From Ga0077555 sp041397775 (GTDB lineage Bacteria; Pseudomonadota; Alphaproteobacteria; Rhizobiales; Hyphomicrobiaceae): a stretch of DNA of 64,000 bases. The notes under the pieces were generated by a model, which saw only the letters and a list, made by a program, of their open reading frames with translations, searched no databases and was not told the origin of the DNA. The stretch spans positions 1-64,000 of the forward strand of contig JAWKWB010000004.1 of the NCBI GenBank assembly GCA_041397775.1. The letters are read 5' to 3'. How positions within the stretch are numbered: position 1 is the first letter of the stretch; the number at the start of each line of letters is the position of its first letter. A program made the position numbers and the translations under genes. Positions 17,769-25,277 of the stretch are shown piece by piece.

Positions 17769-18691
17769 GCAAGCTGCGTTCCGCACTTGAGAAGTACCTG
17801 AGCATGCGCAAGGGGCTTGGATACAAGTACGAGCATCAGACCCGGCGGCTCGCCGGATTCGTCGACTTCATGGAGAAGCACAAGGCCAAGACGATCACGA
17901 CGAAGCTCGCACTTCAATGGGCAACGCTTCCACCCGAACGCCATGCGTCCTGGGCGTTGCGATTGAGCGACGTGCGCGGCTTCGCGCGTCACGTCGCCAG
18001 CCTCGATCCGAGGACGGAGGTGCCGCCCGTCGGCATCTTGCCCGGTTTGAAGCGTGCCAAGCCTTATGTCTACAGCGACGCAGAGATTGCTGCGTTGCTG
18101 ACAGCGGCGCTCGCCCTGCCGCCGCAGGACGGGCTACGCCGATGGACCTACCACGCCCTGTTCGGACTGATCGCGGTTACTGGCATGCGCATATCCGAGG
18201 CGATGAGCCTCGGCCGTGACGACGTCGACCTGGATGCAGGCGTGCTGACGGTCCGGCTGACCAAGTTCGGCAAGTCGCGACTCGTGCCATTGCATGCGAC
18301 GACCTGCGAGGTGCTGCGCAGCTACGCCGACCGGCGCGATGCCCATCTCGGATCAAGCTCAGTCTCGACCTTCTTCGTCACCGAGCAGGGATGCCGGTTG
18401 CTTCACCAGTACGTCTATCGGGTGTTCTGGCAGCTGTCCCGAGAGGTCGGATTGAGGCGGCCCGGCGATCGTGGTGGGCCGCGCATTCACGACTTCCGGC
18501 ACCGGTTCGCCATCCGCACACTGCTCGATTGGTATCGCGAAGGCCGATGCGTCGAGCAGCAGCTGCCGGTGCTCACCACCTATCTCGGTCACGCCTGCGT
18601 GCGGGATACGTATTGGTATCTCTCGGCCTGCCCGGAGTTGATGCGAGAGGCAGCGCGGCGCCTCGATAGGAGTTGGAAGGCGGCACCATGA
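17765..18691 (+). CDS. RIT recombinase 2 (tyrosine recombinase)
   Basis: A 308-residue phage-integrase-family enzyme, unbroken. Catalytic residues are visible: TGMRISEAM (Arg), HDFRHRFAI (HxxR), LGHACVRDTYWYL (GH and the nucleophile Tyr). The N-terminal half (MSKLRSALEKYLSMRKGLGY) is a SAM-like core-binding domain. Its ATG overlaps the stop of recombinase 1 and its stop overlaps the ATG of recombinase 3, so the three are translationally linked. Confidence 0.9.
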   Translation: MSKLRSALEKYLSMRKGLGYKYEHQTRRLAGFVDFMEKHKAKTITTKLALQWATLPPERHASWALRLSDVRGFARHVASLDPRTEVPPVGILPGLKRAKPYVYSDAEIAALLTAALALPPQDGLRRWTYHALFGLIAVTGMRISEAMSLGRDDVDLDAGVLTVRLTKFGKSRLVPLHATTCEVLRSYADRRDAHLGSSSVSTFFVTEQGCRLLHQYVYRVFWQLSREVGLRRPGDRGGPRIHDFRHRFAIRTLLDWYREGRCVEQQLPVLTTYLGHACVRDTYWYLSACPELMREAARRLDRSWKAAP

Positions 18692-19698
18692 ACTCAGCCA
18701 AGCCCACCTGTAACGTCGCCGCCTCGATCGAGCGCTTCTTCACGGAGCGGCTCATGCGGCAGCGTAACGTCAGCGGCAACACGATCGCGTCCTACAGGGA
18801 CACGTTCCGACTTCTGTTCACATTCGCGCAGGCGCGACTCCGCAGGCCGCCATCGGCCCTGTCCCTCGACGATCTGGACGCGCCGTTCATCGGTGCGTTC
18901 CTGAATGATCTGGAGACGAAGCGTGGTACCAGCGCGAAGACGCGTAACCTGCGTCTGACTGCGATCCGCTCCTTCTTCCGGTTCCTGTCGTTCGAGGAGC
19001 CCGCGCACAGCGCCTTGATCCAGCGGGTGCTCGCGATACCGAGCAAGCGCCACGATAAGCGGCAGGTGCACTTCCTGACGCGACCGGAGATCGAGGCGCT
19101 CCTCGCTGCGCCCGATCGGACGACGTGGATCGGCCGTCGCGACCACACCTTGCTCCTGCTCGCGGCCCAGACGGGCTTGCGCCTGTCCGAGCTGATCGGC
19201 CTCGACCGGGACACTGTCCATCTCGGTGCCGGCGCTCACGTGCGCTGCGTGGGCAAGGGGAGGAAGGAGAGATGCACGCCGCTGACGACGCTGGCTCAGC
19301 GCGCCCTTCAGGCGTGGCTCAAAGAGCCTGCACGCAAGGGGGCGACGGCGCTGTTCCCGAACGTGCACGGCGGCCGGCTCAGCGCCGATGGCATCCAGTC
19401 GTTGCTGGCGAAGCACGTCGCGGTCGCCGCCGCGAGCTGCCCGTCATTGCGATTGAAGCGCGTATCGCCGCACGTGCTGAGGCACAGCGCGGCGATGGAG
19501 TTGCTGCAGGCCGGCGTCGACTGCTCCGTGATCGCTTTGTGGCTCGGCCATGAATCGGTCGAGACGACGCAGACCTACTTGCACGCACACCTCGCGCTCA
19601 AGGAGGCAGCACTGGCCAAACTCAAGCCGTACGAGCGCGGCAAGCGCATCCGCTTCCAGGCGAGCGATCGGCTGCTCGCCTTCCTCGAAGCCCTGTGA
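18688..19698 (+). CDS. RIT recombinase 3 (tyrosine recombinase)
   Basis: A 336-residue phage-integrase-family enzyme, unbroken. The core-binding domain (IERFFTERLMRQRNVSGNTI) is followed by the catalytic domain with TGLRLSELI (Arg), VGKGRKERCTPL (Lys in the beta hairpin), HVLRHSAAM (HxxR) and LGHESVETTQTYLH (GH and nucleophile Tyr). It ends about 85 bases before the right inverted end of the element. Confidence 0.9.
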   Translation: MNSAKPTCNVAASIERFFTERLMRQRNVSGNTIASYRDTFRLLFTFAQARLRRPPSALSLDDLDAPFIGAFLNDLETKRGTSAKTRNLRLTAIRSFFRFLSFEEPAHSALIQRVLAIPSKRHDKRQVHFLTRPEIEALLAAPDRTTWIGRRDHTLLLLAAQTGLRLSELIGLDRDTVHLGAGAHVRCVGKGRKERCTPLTTLAQRALQAWLKEPARKGATALFPNVHGGRLSADGIQSLLAKHVAVAAASCPSLRLKRVSPHVLRHSAAMELLQAGVDCSVIALWLGHESVETTQTYLHAHLALKEAALAKLKPYERGKRIRFQASDRLLAFLEAL

Positions 19699-19810
19699 AC
19701 GACCGGACTATGCCGAATGGAATGTCGCTGCTGTCTGCGTAAACGACGTGACAGCGCAACAACGAACTGCCCAGTCGGAGCCACTCGGCATAGTGCTGCG
19801 CGCGGCATAA

Positions 19811-19986
19811 ACGGCCAAGATGAACGATATCGACCCCCAGGCCTGGCTCGCCGACGTCCTCGCTCGCATCGCCGAGCATCCAGTCTCGAGGCTCGACGAG
19901 CTGCTGCCGTGGAACTGGCGGCCGGCAAACGCGATCAACCGGGCCGCTTGAAAAGCACCGACCCTGCGGTGCTCACCGGATGATTA
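19811..19986 (+). pseudogene. IS66-family transposase C-terminal tail and element end (right of RIT)
   Basis: The plus strand reads TAKMNDIDPQAWLADVLARI and then HPVSRLDELLPWNWR, with a stop at 19949-19951. This is the C-terminal tail of a different IS66 subtype from the one left of the RIT element. About 30 bases further, CACCGCAGGG-type sequence ending near 19986 resembles an IS66 terminal repeat. Directly after it the reading changes to an IS256-family gene, so this IS66 had inserted into an IS256 element. Confidence 0.75.
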
Positions 19987-20273
19987 CCACCCGGGCGGCC
20001 GAGCTCGTGGAGAAGTCGATTGAGGAAACGCTGGGCTACTACCAGTTCCCGGAGGAGCATTGGCGGCGGATCCGAACGAATAACCCGCTGGAGCGCATTC
20101 TGCGCGAGATCCGCCGTCGCACGCGCGTCGTCGGCGCCTTCCCCGACGGGCAGTCAGCGTTGAACCTGGCTGCAGCTCGGCTTCGCCACGTCGCGGGCAC
20201 CGAATGGTCGACGAAGAGATATCTGAGCATGGACCTGTTGAAGGACCATCAGACAAGGAGCACCACCGCCTGA
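19987..20273 (+). pseudogene. IS256-family transposase C-terminal fragment
   Basis: The frame reads RAAELVEKSIEETLGYYQFP, EEHWRRIRTNNPLERILREI, RRRTRVVGAFPDGQSALNLA and ends at 20273. This is the last third of an IS256-family transposase with the conserved C-terminal Glu region and the RRRTRVVGAFPDG signature. It is the same subtype as the inverted fragment at 15744-16206 and is cut on its left by the IS66 end. The frame open from ATG 19980 uses a chance start. Confidence 0.8.
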
Positions 20274-20289
20274 GCCCTGGTCGAACGCC

Positions 20290-20555
20290 GCTCAGCCAAA
20301 ATCGAAAGTGCGAAAGAAACTGGACAGTACCAGTTCAGCGTCTCCTCGACCGTGCCGCGCACGACCCGGTCGAGATGTCCTTTGATCCGCTCGTCATCGA
20401 TCCGGATCACGTTGTTGAGGGGACCAGGAATCGGCGTATCCTCACTCATGGTGGCTTCCTTCTCTTGGCTCTTCGGTTGATCTCGCAATCACCAGAAAAG
20501 CCCGAGTCGGGGCCGCCAACCTTCAATCAATTGTGCGAAAGATTCTGTACGTCAT
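20290..20555 (-). pseudogene. N-terminal stub of a second IS256-family transposase with element ends
   Basis: From ATG 20449 the minus strand reads MSEDTPIPGPLNNVIRIDDE and RIKGHLDRVVRGTVEETLN, the exact start of an IS256-family transposase, then stops making sense near 20330, where the end of the plus-strand IS256 copy (GTGCGAAAGAAACTGGACAG) is joined. A matching sequence, GTGCGAAAGATTCTGTAC, at about 20536-20553 looks like the other terminal repeat. One IS256 element thus appears to have inserted into another. Confidence 0.65.
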
Positions 20556-20750
20556 CGACGCCTGAACGCAGCGATCGAGCCCGTGGGGTATGTGCGCCAA
20601 GGTCCAACGGTAAGCGCCTTTGAACGATTGCTCGAGCACAAATAATCTAATGGCTGATGCTTTGCTGGCGCGTTAATCTTGGGCTCTTCGGCCCGTGAAC
20701 GACGAGTACTCGGATGCGCGCGGACAGGGCGAAGAATATACAGAGAATTC
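20556..20750. repeat. Diverged, shortened repeat copy R2
   Basis: This stretch matches positions of about 15470-15665 in R1, with many substitutions but the same order of landmarks: GACGCCTGAACGCAGCGATC, then CCAAGGTCCAACGG, then GAGTACTCGGATGCGCGCGG. It has lost the first 110 and last 80 bases of the 383-base unit. It overlaps the 3' end of the GT2 glycosyltransferase frame. Confidence 0.75.
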
Positions 20751-21620
20751 TCGGCCACCCGCATGCTTGCGCTTAATTGTCCACCATTTCTCCAAAGAAA
20801 GCCGAAGACGTGGTTTTAGGATAATCGATCTCAGCAAATAGAGGGTCATCCAAAGAAAGCGATGTTCATTTTGCGCCGCCTTGCTCAACTCCAACCAAAG
20901 AAGGGCCTCAGCCATCCGCCGGAACCGACGCCCCGCCTTTCGGTAGCGCGCGTTATCCAGGTTGTTCTCGATTTCCGTCTTGGCATGCTTCACTGCGTCG
21001 AGACTGGCGCGTTTACCGGCAGAGATAATTACTGCGGCCTCAGGCACAACAGAAATTTGTCCGCCAGCAAGCGCGAACCGGAGAAACCATTCGTAGTCCG
21101 AGAGACGACACAGGTCATAATTGAATAGACCAACAATTTCGAAAGATCGTCGCGTGATTAATAGCGTGCTGCCCGGAGAAAACCAGCAACCTGCCGCGAA
21201 GTCAAGCGGTTGGCGACTGTCGCGCGGCACTCTAACTTTCAAAAATTTCCCAGCTTCATCAGTTTCTAGCCAGCCGCACGATACGGCTGAATGCATAGAT
21301 CTGTCTAGAAGAGATATCTGCGATTTCAACTTGTCGTATAGCCACACATCATCTGGATCGAGGAGCGCGATGACATCTCCTCTCGCCGCAGATATTCCAA
21401 CATTTCTTGCGAAAGCAGGACCTCTATTCCCGTCAATTCGCAACACTCGCACGATTACGTCGTTTGTTCCGAAAGCATCCGCTGCAATCGGCACATCGGA
21501 ACCATTGTCAATTACAATAATCTCAAGCGGCGGGTAGGACTGATTGATTGCCGAATCTACGGCATTTTTAACACGATCACCGCTATTAAAGCACGGCATT
21601 ATGACGCTCACTGTTTGCAA
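20673..21620 (-). CDS. GT2-family glycosyltransferase, C-terminus altered by repeat
   Basis: A family 2 glycosyltransferase of 315 residues: MQTVSVIMPCFNSGDRVKNA at the start, IVIDNGSDVPI, GPAFARNVGISAARGDVIAL and LDPDDVW (the DxD-type nucleotide-sugar/metal motif near 91-95), then CRLSDYEWFLRFALAG. It would add a sugar to a lipid-linked or surface glycan in the cytoplasm. The last 20 or so residues (VYSSPCPRASEYSSFTGRRA) are encoded by repeat R2, so the natural end has been lost. Its G+C content is visibly lower than that of the flanking DNA, suggesting acquisition from another source. It lies beside the sugar-phosphate transferase gene on the same strand. Confidence 0.85.
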   Translation of the reverse strand: MQTVSVIMPCFNSGDRVKNAVDSAINQSYPPLEIIVIDNGSDVPIAADAFGTNDVIVRVLRIDGNRGPAFARNVGISAARGDVIALLDPDDVWLYDKLKSQISLLDRSMHSAVSCGWLETDEAGKFLKVRVPRDSRQPLDFAAGCWFSPGSTLLITRRSFEIVGLFNYDLCRLSDYEWFLRFALAGGQISVVPEAAVIISAGKRASLDAVKHAKTEIENNLDNARYRKAGRRFRRMAEALLWLELSKAAQNEHRFLWMTLYLLRSIILKPRLRLSLEKWWTIKRKHAGGREFSVYSSPCPRASEYSSFTGRRAQD

Positions 21621-21753
21621 ATTATACAGCTCCTATATTTGTAATCCGTCTAGTGTTCCGACTCTGACGGTTGGTAACCGTCGCGCCCTCGATCTCATCG
21701 ACCTCATCAGCCACCGGTGCCGACGGTCGCAGTCGGAACTGTAGAATTCCTAG

Positions 21754-22449
21754 TCATCGCACTCGATTATGATTAATACCGGCAACGAAGTCTTTTCCCA
21801 AACCTGCGCCGAACAGAGTGGCTCGGAGCAACCGCAAGTCAGCTGAGGGTGATCGCGTACGCACGTAGGTTCCGTCAATTGACGCCAAAAGCAACGGATC
21901 GGACATGTCTACCCCCTGAGCCTGCGCCAAACCGGTTATACCCGGCCTTACGGCAAACACATTAGCAGCCTCTCTGGCCTCAATGAGCTTGGACTGGGAC
22001 GGAAGACATGGTCTTGGCCCTACAAGACTCATATCCCCTCGCACAACGTTCCAAAGCTGCGGAAGCTCATCGATCTTGGTGCGGCGGGCAAGACCGCCGA
22101 ACTTGGTGACTGCGCTGCCGCCGACCAAATGCGTAGGCGCCTCCGGCGTCTCTGGACGCATAGTGCGAAGTTTGTACAGGACGAAAAGGCGACGATCTTT
22201 ACCAACGCGCACTTGGCGGAACAACGCGGGCGTCCGCATTTCAAGGGACAACGCCAAAGCGGCAACAAATACCAAAGGTGACAGCAAGATAAGGCCCGCC
22301 AAAGCTAGCGTCACCTCAATAGATCGCGGAAGCCCTCTCCTCGGCAAATCGGCCAAGGTTGCCCTCTTAGCGGAACACCTTCCAAATTCTCCATCTCCAG
22401 GGCTCGCAGCGGACTTTCTCTGATCCAAATCTTCTGTTCGTTGGGCCAT
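21754..22449 (-). CDS. Bacterial sugar transferase (initiating, short form)
   Basis: A 231-residue bacterial sugar transferase of the WcaJ/PglC fold without the large N-terminal membrane domain. One membrane segment (EVTLALAGLILLSPLVFVAA, about 44-63) precedes the catalytic part: LFRQVRVGKDRRLFVLYKLR, KIDELPQLWNVVRGDMSLVG, PRPCLP and VRPGITGLAQ. These enzymes start glycan assembly by moving a sugar phosphate onto undecaprenyl phosphate. With the GT2 gene it forms a minimal glycan cassette inside the mobile region. The large WcaJ-type enzyme of the main locus (49107-50633) would do the same first step. Confidence 0.9.
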   Translation of the reverse strand: MAQRTEDLDQRKSAASPGDGEFGRCSAKRATLADLPRRGLPRSIEVTLALAGLILLSPLVFVAALALSLEMRTPALFRQVRVGKDRRLFVLYKLRTMRPETPEAPTHLVGGSAVTKFGGLARRTKIDELPQLWNVVRGDMSLVGPRPCLPSQSKLIEAREAANVFAVRPGITGLAQAQGVDMSDPLLLASIDGTYVRTRSPSADLRLLRATLFGAGLGKDFVAGINHNRVR

Positions 22450-22615
22450 CAGATCTCGCTATCCGAAAATTAAGCACACTATCTCTCCTCGATAAAGCGA
22501 CGGTAGGAATAGAAGTAGAGGACCTGCGCTAAGTACAAACACTTGATGGCCTATGCTTTTGGGCGTTGCTGCGTTGATCGAAGGGAGGGGGGGCGCGGGC
22601 CCTTGTGAGTTCGCC

Positions 22616-22997
22616 TACTCCGGCTCACGCTGTTGGCGCCCGATATCATCGAGGCAAACCTTTACGGACGGCAGCCCGACGGCCTGCCCCCTGCGGCCCG
22701 TTTGAGTAGTTGGTTCAGGCGTTGGAATCGACGACGCCTGAACACGGCGATCGGACCCGAGGTGCATTTGCACCAAGGTCAACGGAAATCGCCTTTGAAC
22801 GATCGCTCGAGCGCGAATTATCTGCCGGCTGATGCTTGGCTAGCGTGTTACTCTTGGGCTCTTTGGCCAGTGAACGGCGAGTACTCGGATGCGCGCGGAC
22901 AGGGCGAAGAAGATCCAGGGCATTGATTTGAAAAGTAAAACGCCAGCCCGAACCGATCGATCCCGCCAGCAGAAGGCGGTAAATCTCGATTCAGATT
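22616..22997. repeat. Direct repeat copy R3 (382 bases)
   Basis: Almost identical to R1 (15361-15743) and in the same direction; the differences seen are an A/G at 22745, loss of one C near 22781, a C/A near 22969 and loss of one C near 22992. The 5' part repeats the end of the recombinase-linked small gene without its beginning, so there is no gene here. It closes the 7.6-kb segment that starts with R1. Confidence 0.9.
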
Positions 22998-23242
22998 CTT
23001 ACGGTCGTCGAGGAATGTGCGAGACTGTGCGATTTTTGCCACATTTTGGGCCAGTAACATCAATGGGTTAGACCTGAATACTAAATTCGCGAAGTCGTCA
23101 GCTTTGGAGAAAAACGGCCTGAGAGAAGAATTTCGGTGGTTTTGGTGGGGTGCCAGTCGTCAGCTATCTTCGGAAACGCCAGCAAATACTGGGCTTTTGA
23201 AGGCTCGATCTGCGGGCCAGAGAATTTCTGGCCGAGTGTTAT
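22998..23242. other. Non-coding junction between repeat R3 and tRNA
   Basis: About 245 bases, richer in A and T than either side, without a convincing gene. It lies at the 3' side of the tRNA, where island junctions are often found, but I see no duplicated tRNA 3' end within the window that would mark an attachment site. Confidence 0.4.
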
Positions 23243-23319
<77 letters not shown>

Positions 23320-24257
23320 GCACGAGTGAACTTGGCATTCACTCACTCCCCCAGGGCGGGGAAGCCGCGAGTTTCGGAGGCCGTACCAGCCGGCCGCCTT
23401 GCTTGCGGACCGGGAACATGCCGATAACTGCCGCGCGGGTCAAGCGCTATGTTCGACAATTTTGTGCTTTGCACCGCGACAGCTTGGCTCGTGTGGCAGA
23501 TTGGAGGTCTGCTCCATTCTCGTGGCGGGCTCGGCAAGCGGACTTCCAATCCCGACGCTACACTAAGTCATTGATCTTGCTCATGTCTCTTTGGCTGCAA
23601 CGTCCGTTGCGAGCCAGCCGACGTATGAGGTGGACTTCGCAGTCGGGACGCGCGTGCCTTTTGCGGCGTGACAGGGATGTGGTGGTGTCGGCGATGCAAC
23701 TCCTGGCTCGGCGCCGCCGGCATGGCACGAGACACACTGGAAATGGGGCGCTGGGCGAGTTCGCGAGGGGCGCCGGCCGGCAACGGTCGTGTTCGTCTGC
23801 GGTGCGCACGAACACGCTGCCTGCATGCATGGTCGCCGGGCTCGGCCTCTCGCTGGAGCATCGGGCCAGTCAGGCGGAGGCTGTCGTGGCGGTGCCTGGA
23901 CTTTGAGTGCGGTGGTGCGGCGTGACGGATCGGAGGCTCCATGGCTCGCTTCATTCCTGCCGGAAGTTCGCACGGCGAACTTGCGATCACTACGAACCGC
24001 TGAGACAAGCGCCCCGTCAGCCTCTCTTCGTGCGTAGAGCGTGGTCGGGGCCCCGCCGGGGAACGAGAAGGAGTTGTCGGTGGGGACGCGCTGGGTGTTC
24101 GTGTGGCGCGACACAGAGGGCGTTGCTGGCGGTCGCGGTCGTGCGGTGCGGCGGCTGCGTGCGGCACTGCTGCGTGGCTTGTTCTCGAAGGTGTCGCCGG
24201 ATGACAGCTGCCGTTCGACGTCCGGGCTCGTGGGCGTGGGCGTGGGCGCCTCGTTGT
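23320..24257. other. Long stretch without a recognised gene
   Basis: About 940 bases between the tRNA and the end of the Rsm22-like gene. Several long frames are open on both strands because the DNA is GC-rich, but none gives a recognisable or protein-like sequence; the longest minus-strand frame (23581-24399) is rich in Arg, Pro and Thr and overlaps the end of the Rsm22 gene. The upstream promoter of the tRNA must lie just right of 23319. Nothing else is seen. Confidence 0.4.
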
Positions 24258-25277
24258 TCAAGCGCGGCGCGGGGCCTTGGCAAGATACCCGGCGAGAGAT
24301 GCGGGAAGGCGGTCGCCCCAGTCGAGACGGCGTGCGGCCTTGAAGTCGGTCTTGCTGGCCCGCGGAATGCGTGCCTCGTGCACGCCGTCTGCGGCGCACA
24401 CGCGCATGGTGACGCCGGTTTTGTCCAGGGTGGGGCTGGCGAGCACGCGGCCGATGGCCGGGGTGCCGTCTGGCCCACGGGTGAGTGCCAGGAAGCTGTA
24501 GCGTTCATCCTCGAACGGCGCATCGGCCCCCTTGAGGAGCTTGTGATCGCGGCTGCGGGCGAGGCGGACGGAGAAGTGGCACCAGTCCGTGCCCTCGAGG
24601 GGGCAGGTCGCTTCACCCGGGCACGGACCCAGCAGGCGCGCGCCCCGCGCGATGGCATCGGTGCGCACGCCGCGGAGGATCTCGAAGCCAGCGGGTGTGC
24701 CCGGCTCGACGATGGCGAGCGCGCGCGATGCGCGGTCGAGCGCGAGATCGAGGATCTGGGAGCGCGCCTGGAACGGCTGCTCGACGAGGACATAGCTGGC
24801 GACGGCGATGTCGGCTTGCGGGATGGAAGGGGCGTCGGCCGGCTTCGTCAGGTCGGCTGCCACGATGTCGATCGTCAGGCCCGTTGCCTCGCGCCGTGGC
24901 GCGAGGAGCGTCATGGCCAGTTCCCGGAAGTGCGGATTTGCCTCGACCAGCGTGACGTGGCTCAGTGTGGGCCAGACGGCGCAGGCCGCCAGGGTGGCAG
25001 CGCCAGTGCCAGCGCCCAGGTCGACGAGCGAACGCGGGGCTGGCGAGGGCATGGCCCAATCGAGATCGGACAGCGCTGCATGGGTTGCCGCGAAGGTCGC
25101 GGGCATCCGGGTGAGCGCGTAGGCGAGGGCGTCGTTGGCATCGCGGATGGCGGCCGAGGATGGCGCGCCGCGCCGGTAGCGATCGGAAATGCGCTGGGCG
25201 CGCGCGGCCAAGTCGTTGCGGGAGACGCCCTCCAACAGCTGATCGAGGCGGCTGCGAACATCGGCGGGAAACATCAT
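24258..25277 (-). CDS. Rsm22-family small ribosomal subunit methyltransferase-like protein
   Basis: From the double ATG at 25277/25274 the protein has about 339 residues. It carries a Rossmann SAM-binding motif (LVDLGAGTGAATLAACAVW), the segment ADIAVASYVLVEQ, and the Rsm22 cysteine pattern GPCPGEATCPLEG then DWCHFSVRLAR, which in this family binds an iron-sulfur cluster or metal. Mitochondrial Rsm22 is needed for small-subunit assembly; the bacterial role is assumed similar. The start overlaps the stop of the acyltransferase gene upstream, so it is the third gene of an overlapping operon. Confidence 0.85.
   Translation of the reverse strand: MMFPADVRSRLDQLLEGVSRNDLAARAQRISDRYRRGAPSSAAIRDANDALAYALTRMPATFAATHAALSDLDWAMPSPAPRSLVDLGAGTGAATLAACAVWPTLSHVTLVEANPHFRELAMTLLAPRREATGLTIDIVAADLTKPADAPSIPQADIAVASYVLVEQPFQARSQILDLALDRASRALAIVEPGTPAGFEILRGVRTDAIARGARLLGPCPGEATCPLEGTDWCHFSVRLARSRDHKLLKGADAPFEDERYSFLALTRGPDGTPAIGRVLASPTLDKTGVTMRVCAADGVHEARIPRASKTDFKAARRLDWGDRLPASLAGYLAKAPRRA

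Larger units (their letters stand above)
16405..19815 (+). mobile_element. Recombinase-In-Trio (RIT) element
   Basis: Three consecutive tyrosine recombinase genes, each starting inside the stop of the previous (ATGA at 17765 and 18688), are bounded by 32-base inverted ends (16405-16436 and 19784-19815) with one mismatch. Inside each end is a second, oppositely oriented copy of the core ACTATGCCGA (near 16481-16492 on the left, near 19708 on the right), giving the paired binding-site arrangement expected for tyrosine recombinases. Three overlapping recombinases between inverted ends is the definition of RIT elements known from several phyla. On each side the element abuts the C-terminal tail of an IS66 transposase gene, pointing outward. 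Confidence 0.85.

Noticed and set aside
23581..24399. Long minus-strand frame with CVSCH, resembling a c-type heme site
   Set aside because: The rest of the sequence is Arg/Pro/Thr-rich without any fold-like pattern, it overlaps the Rsm22 end, and one CxxCH is expected by chance in such DNA.
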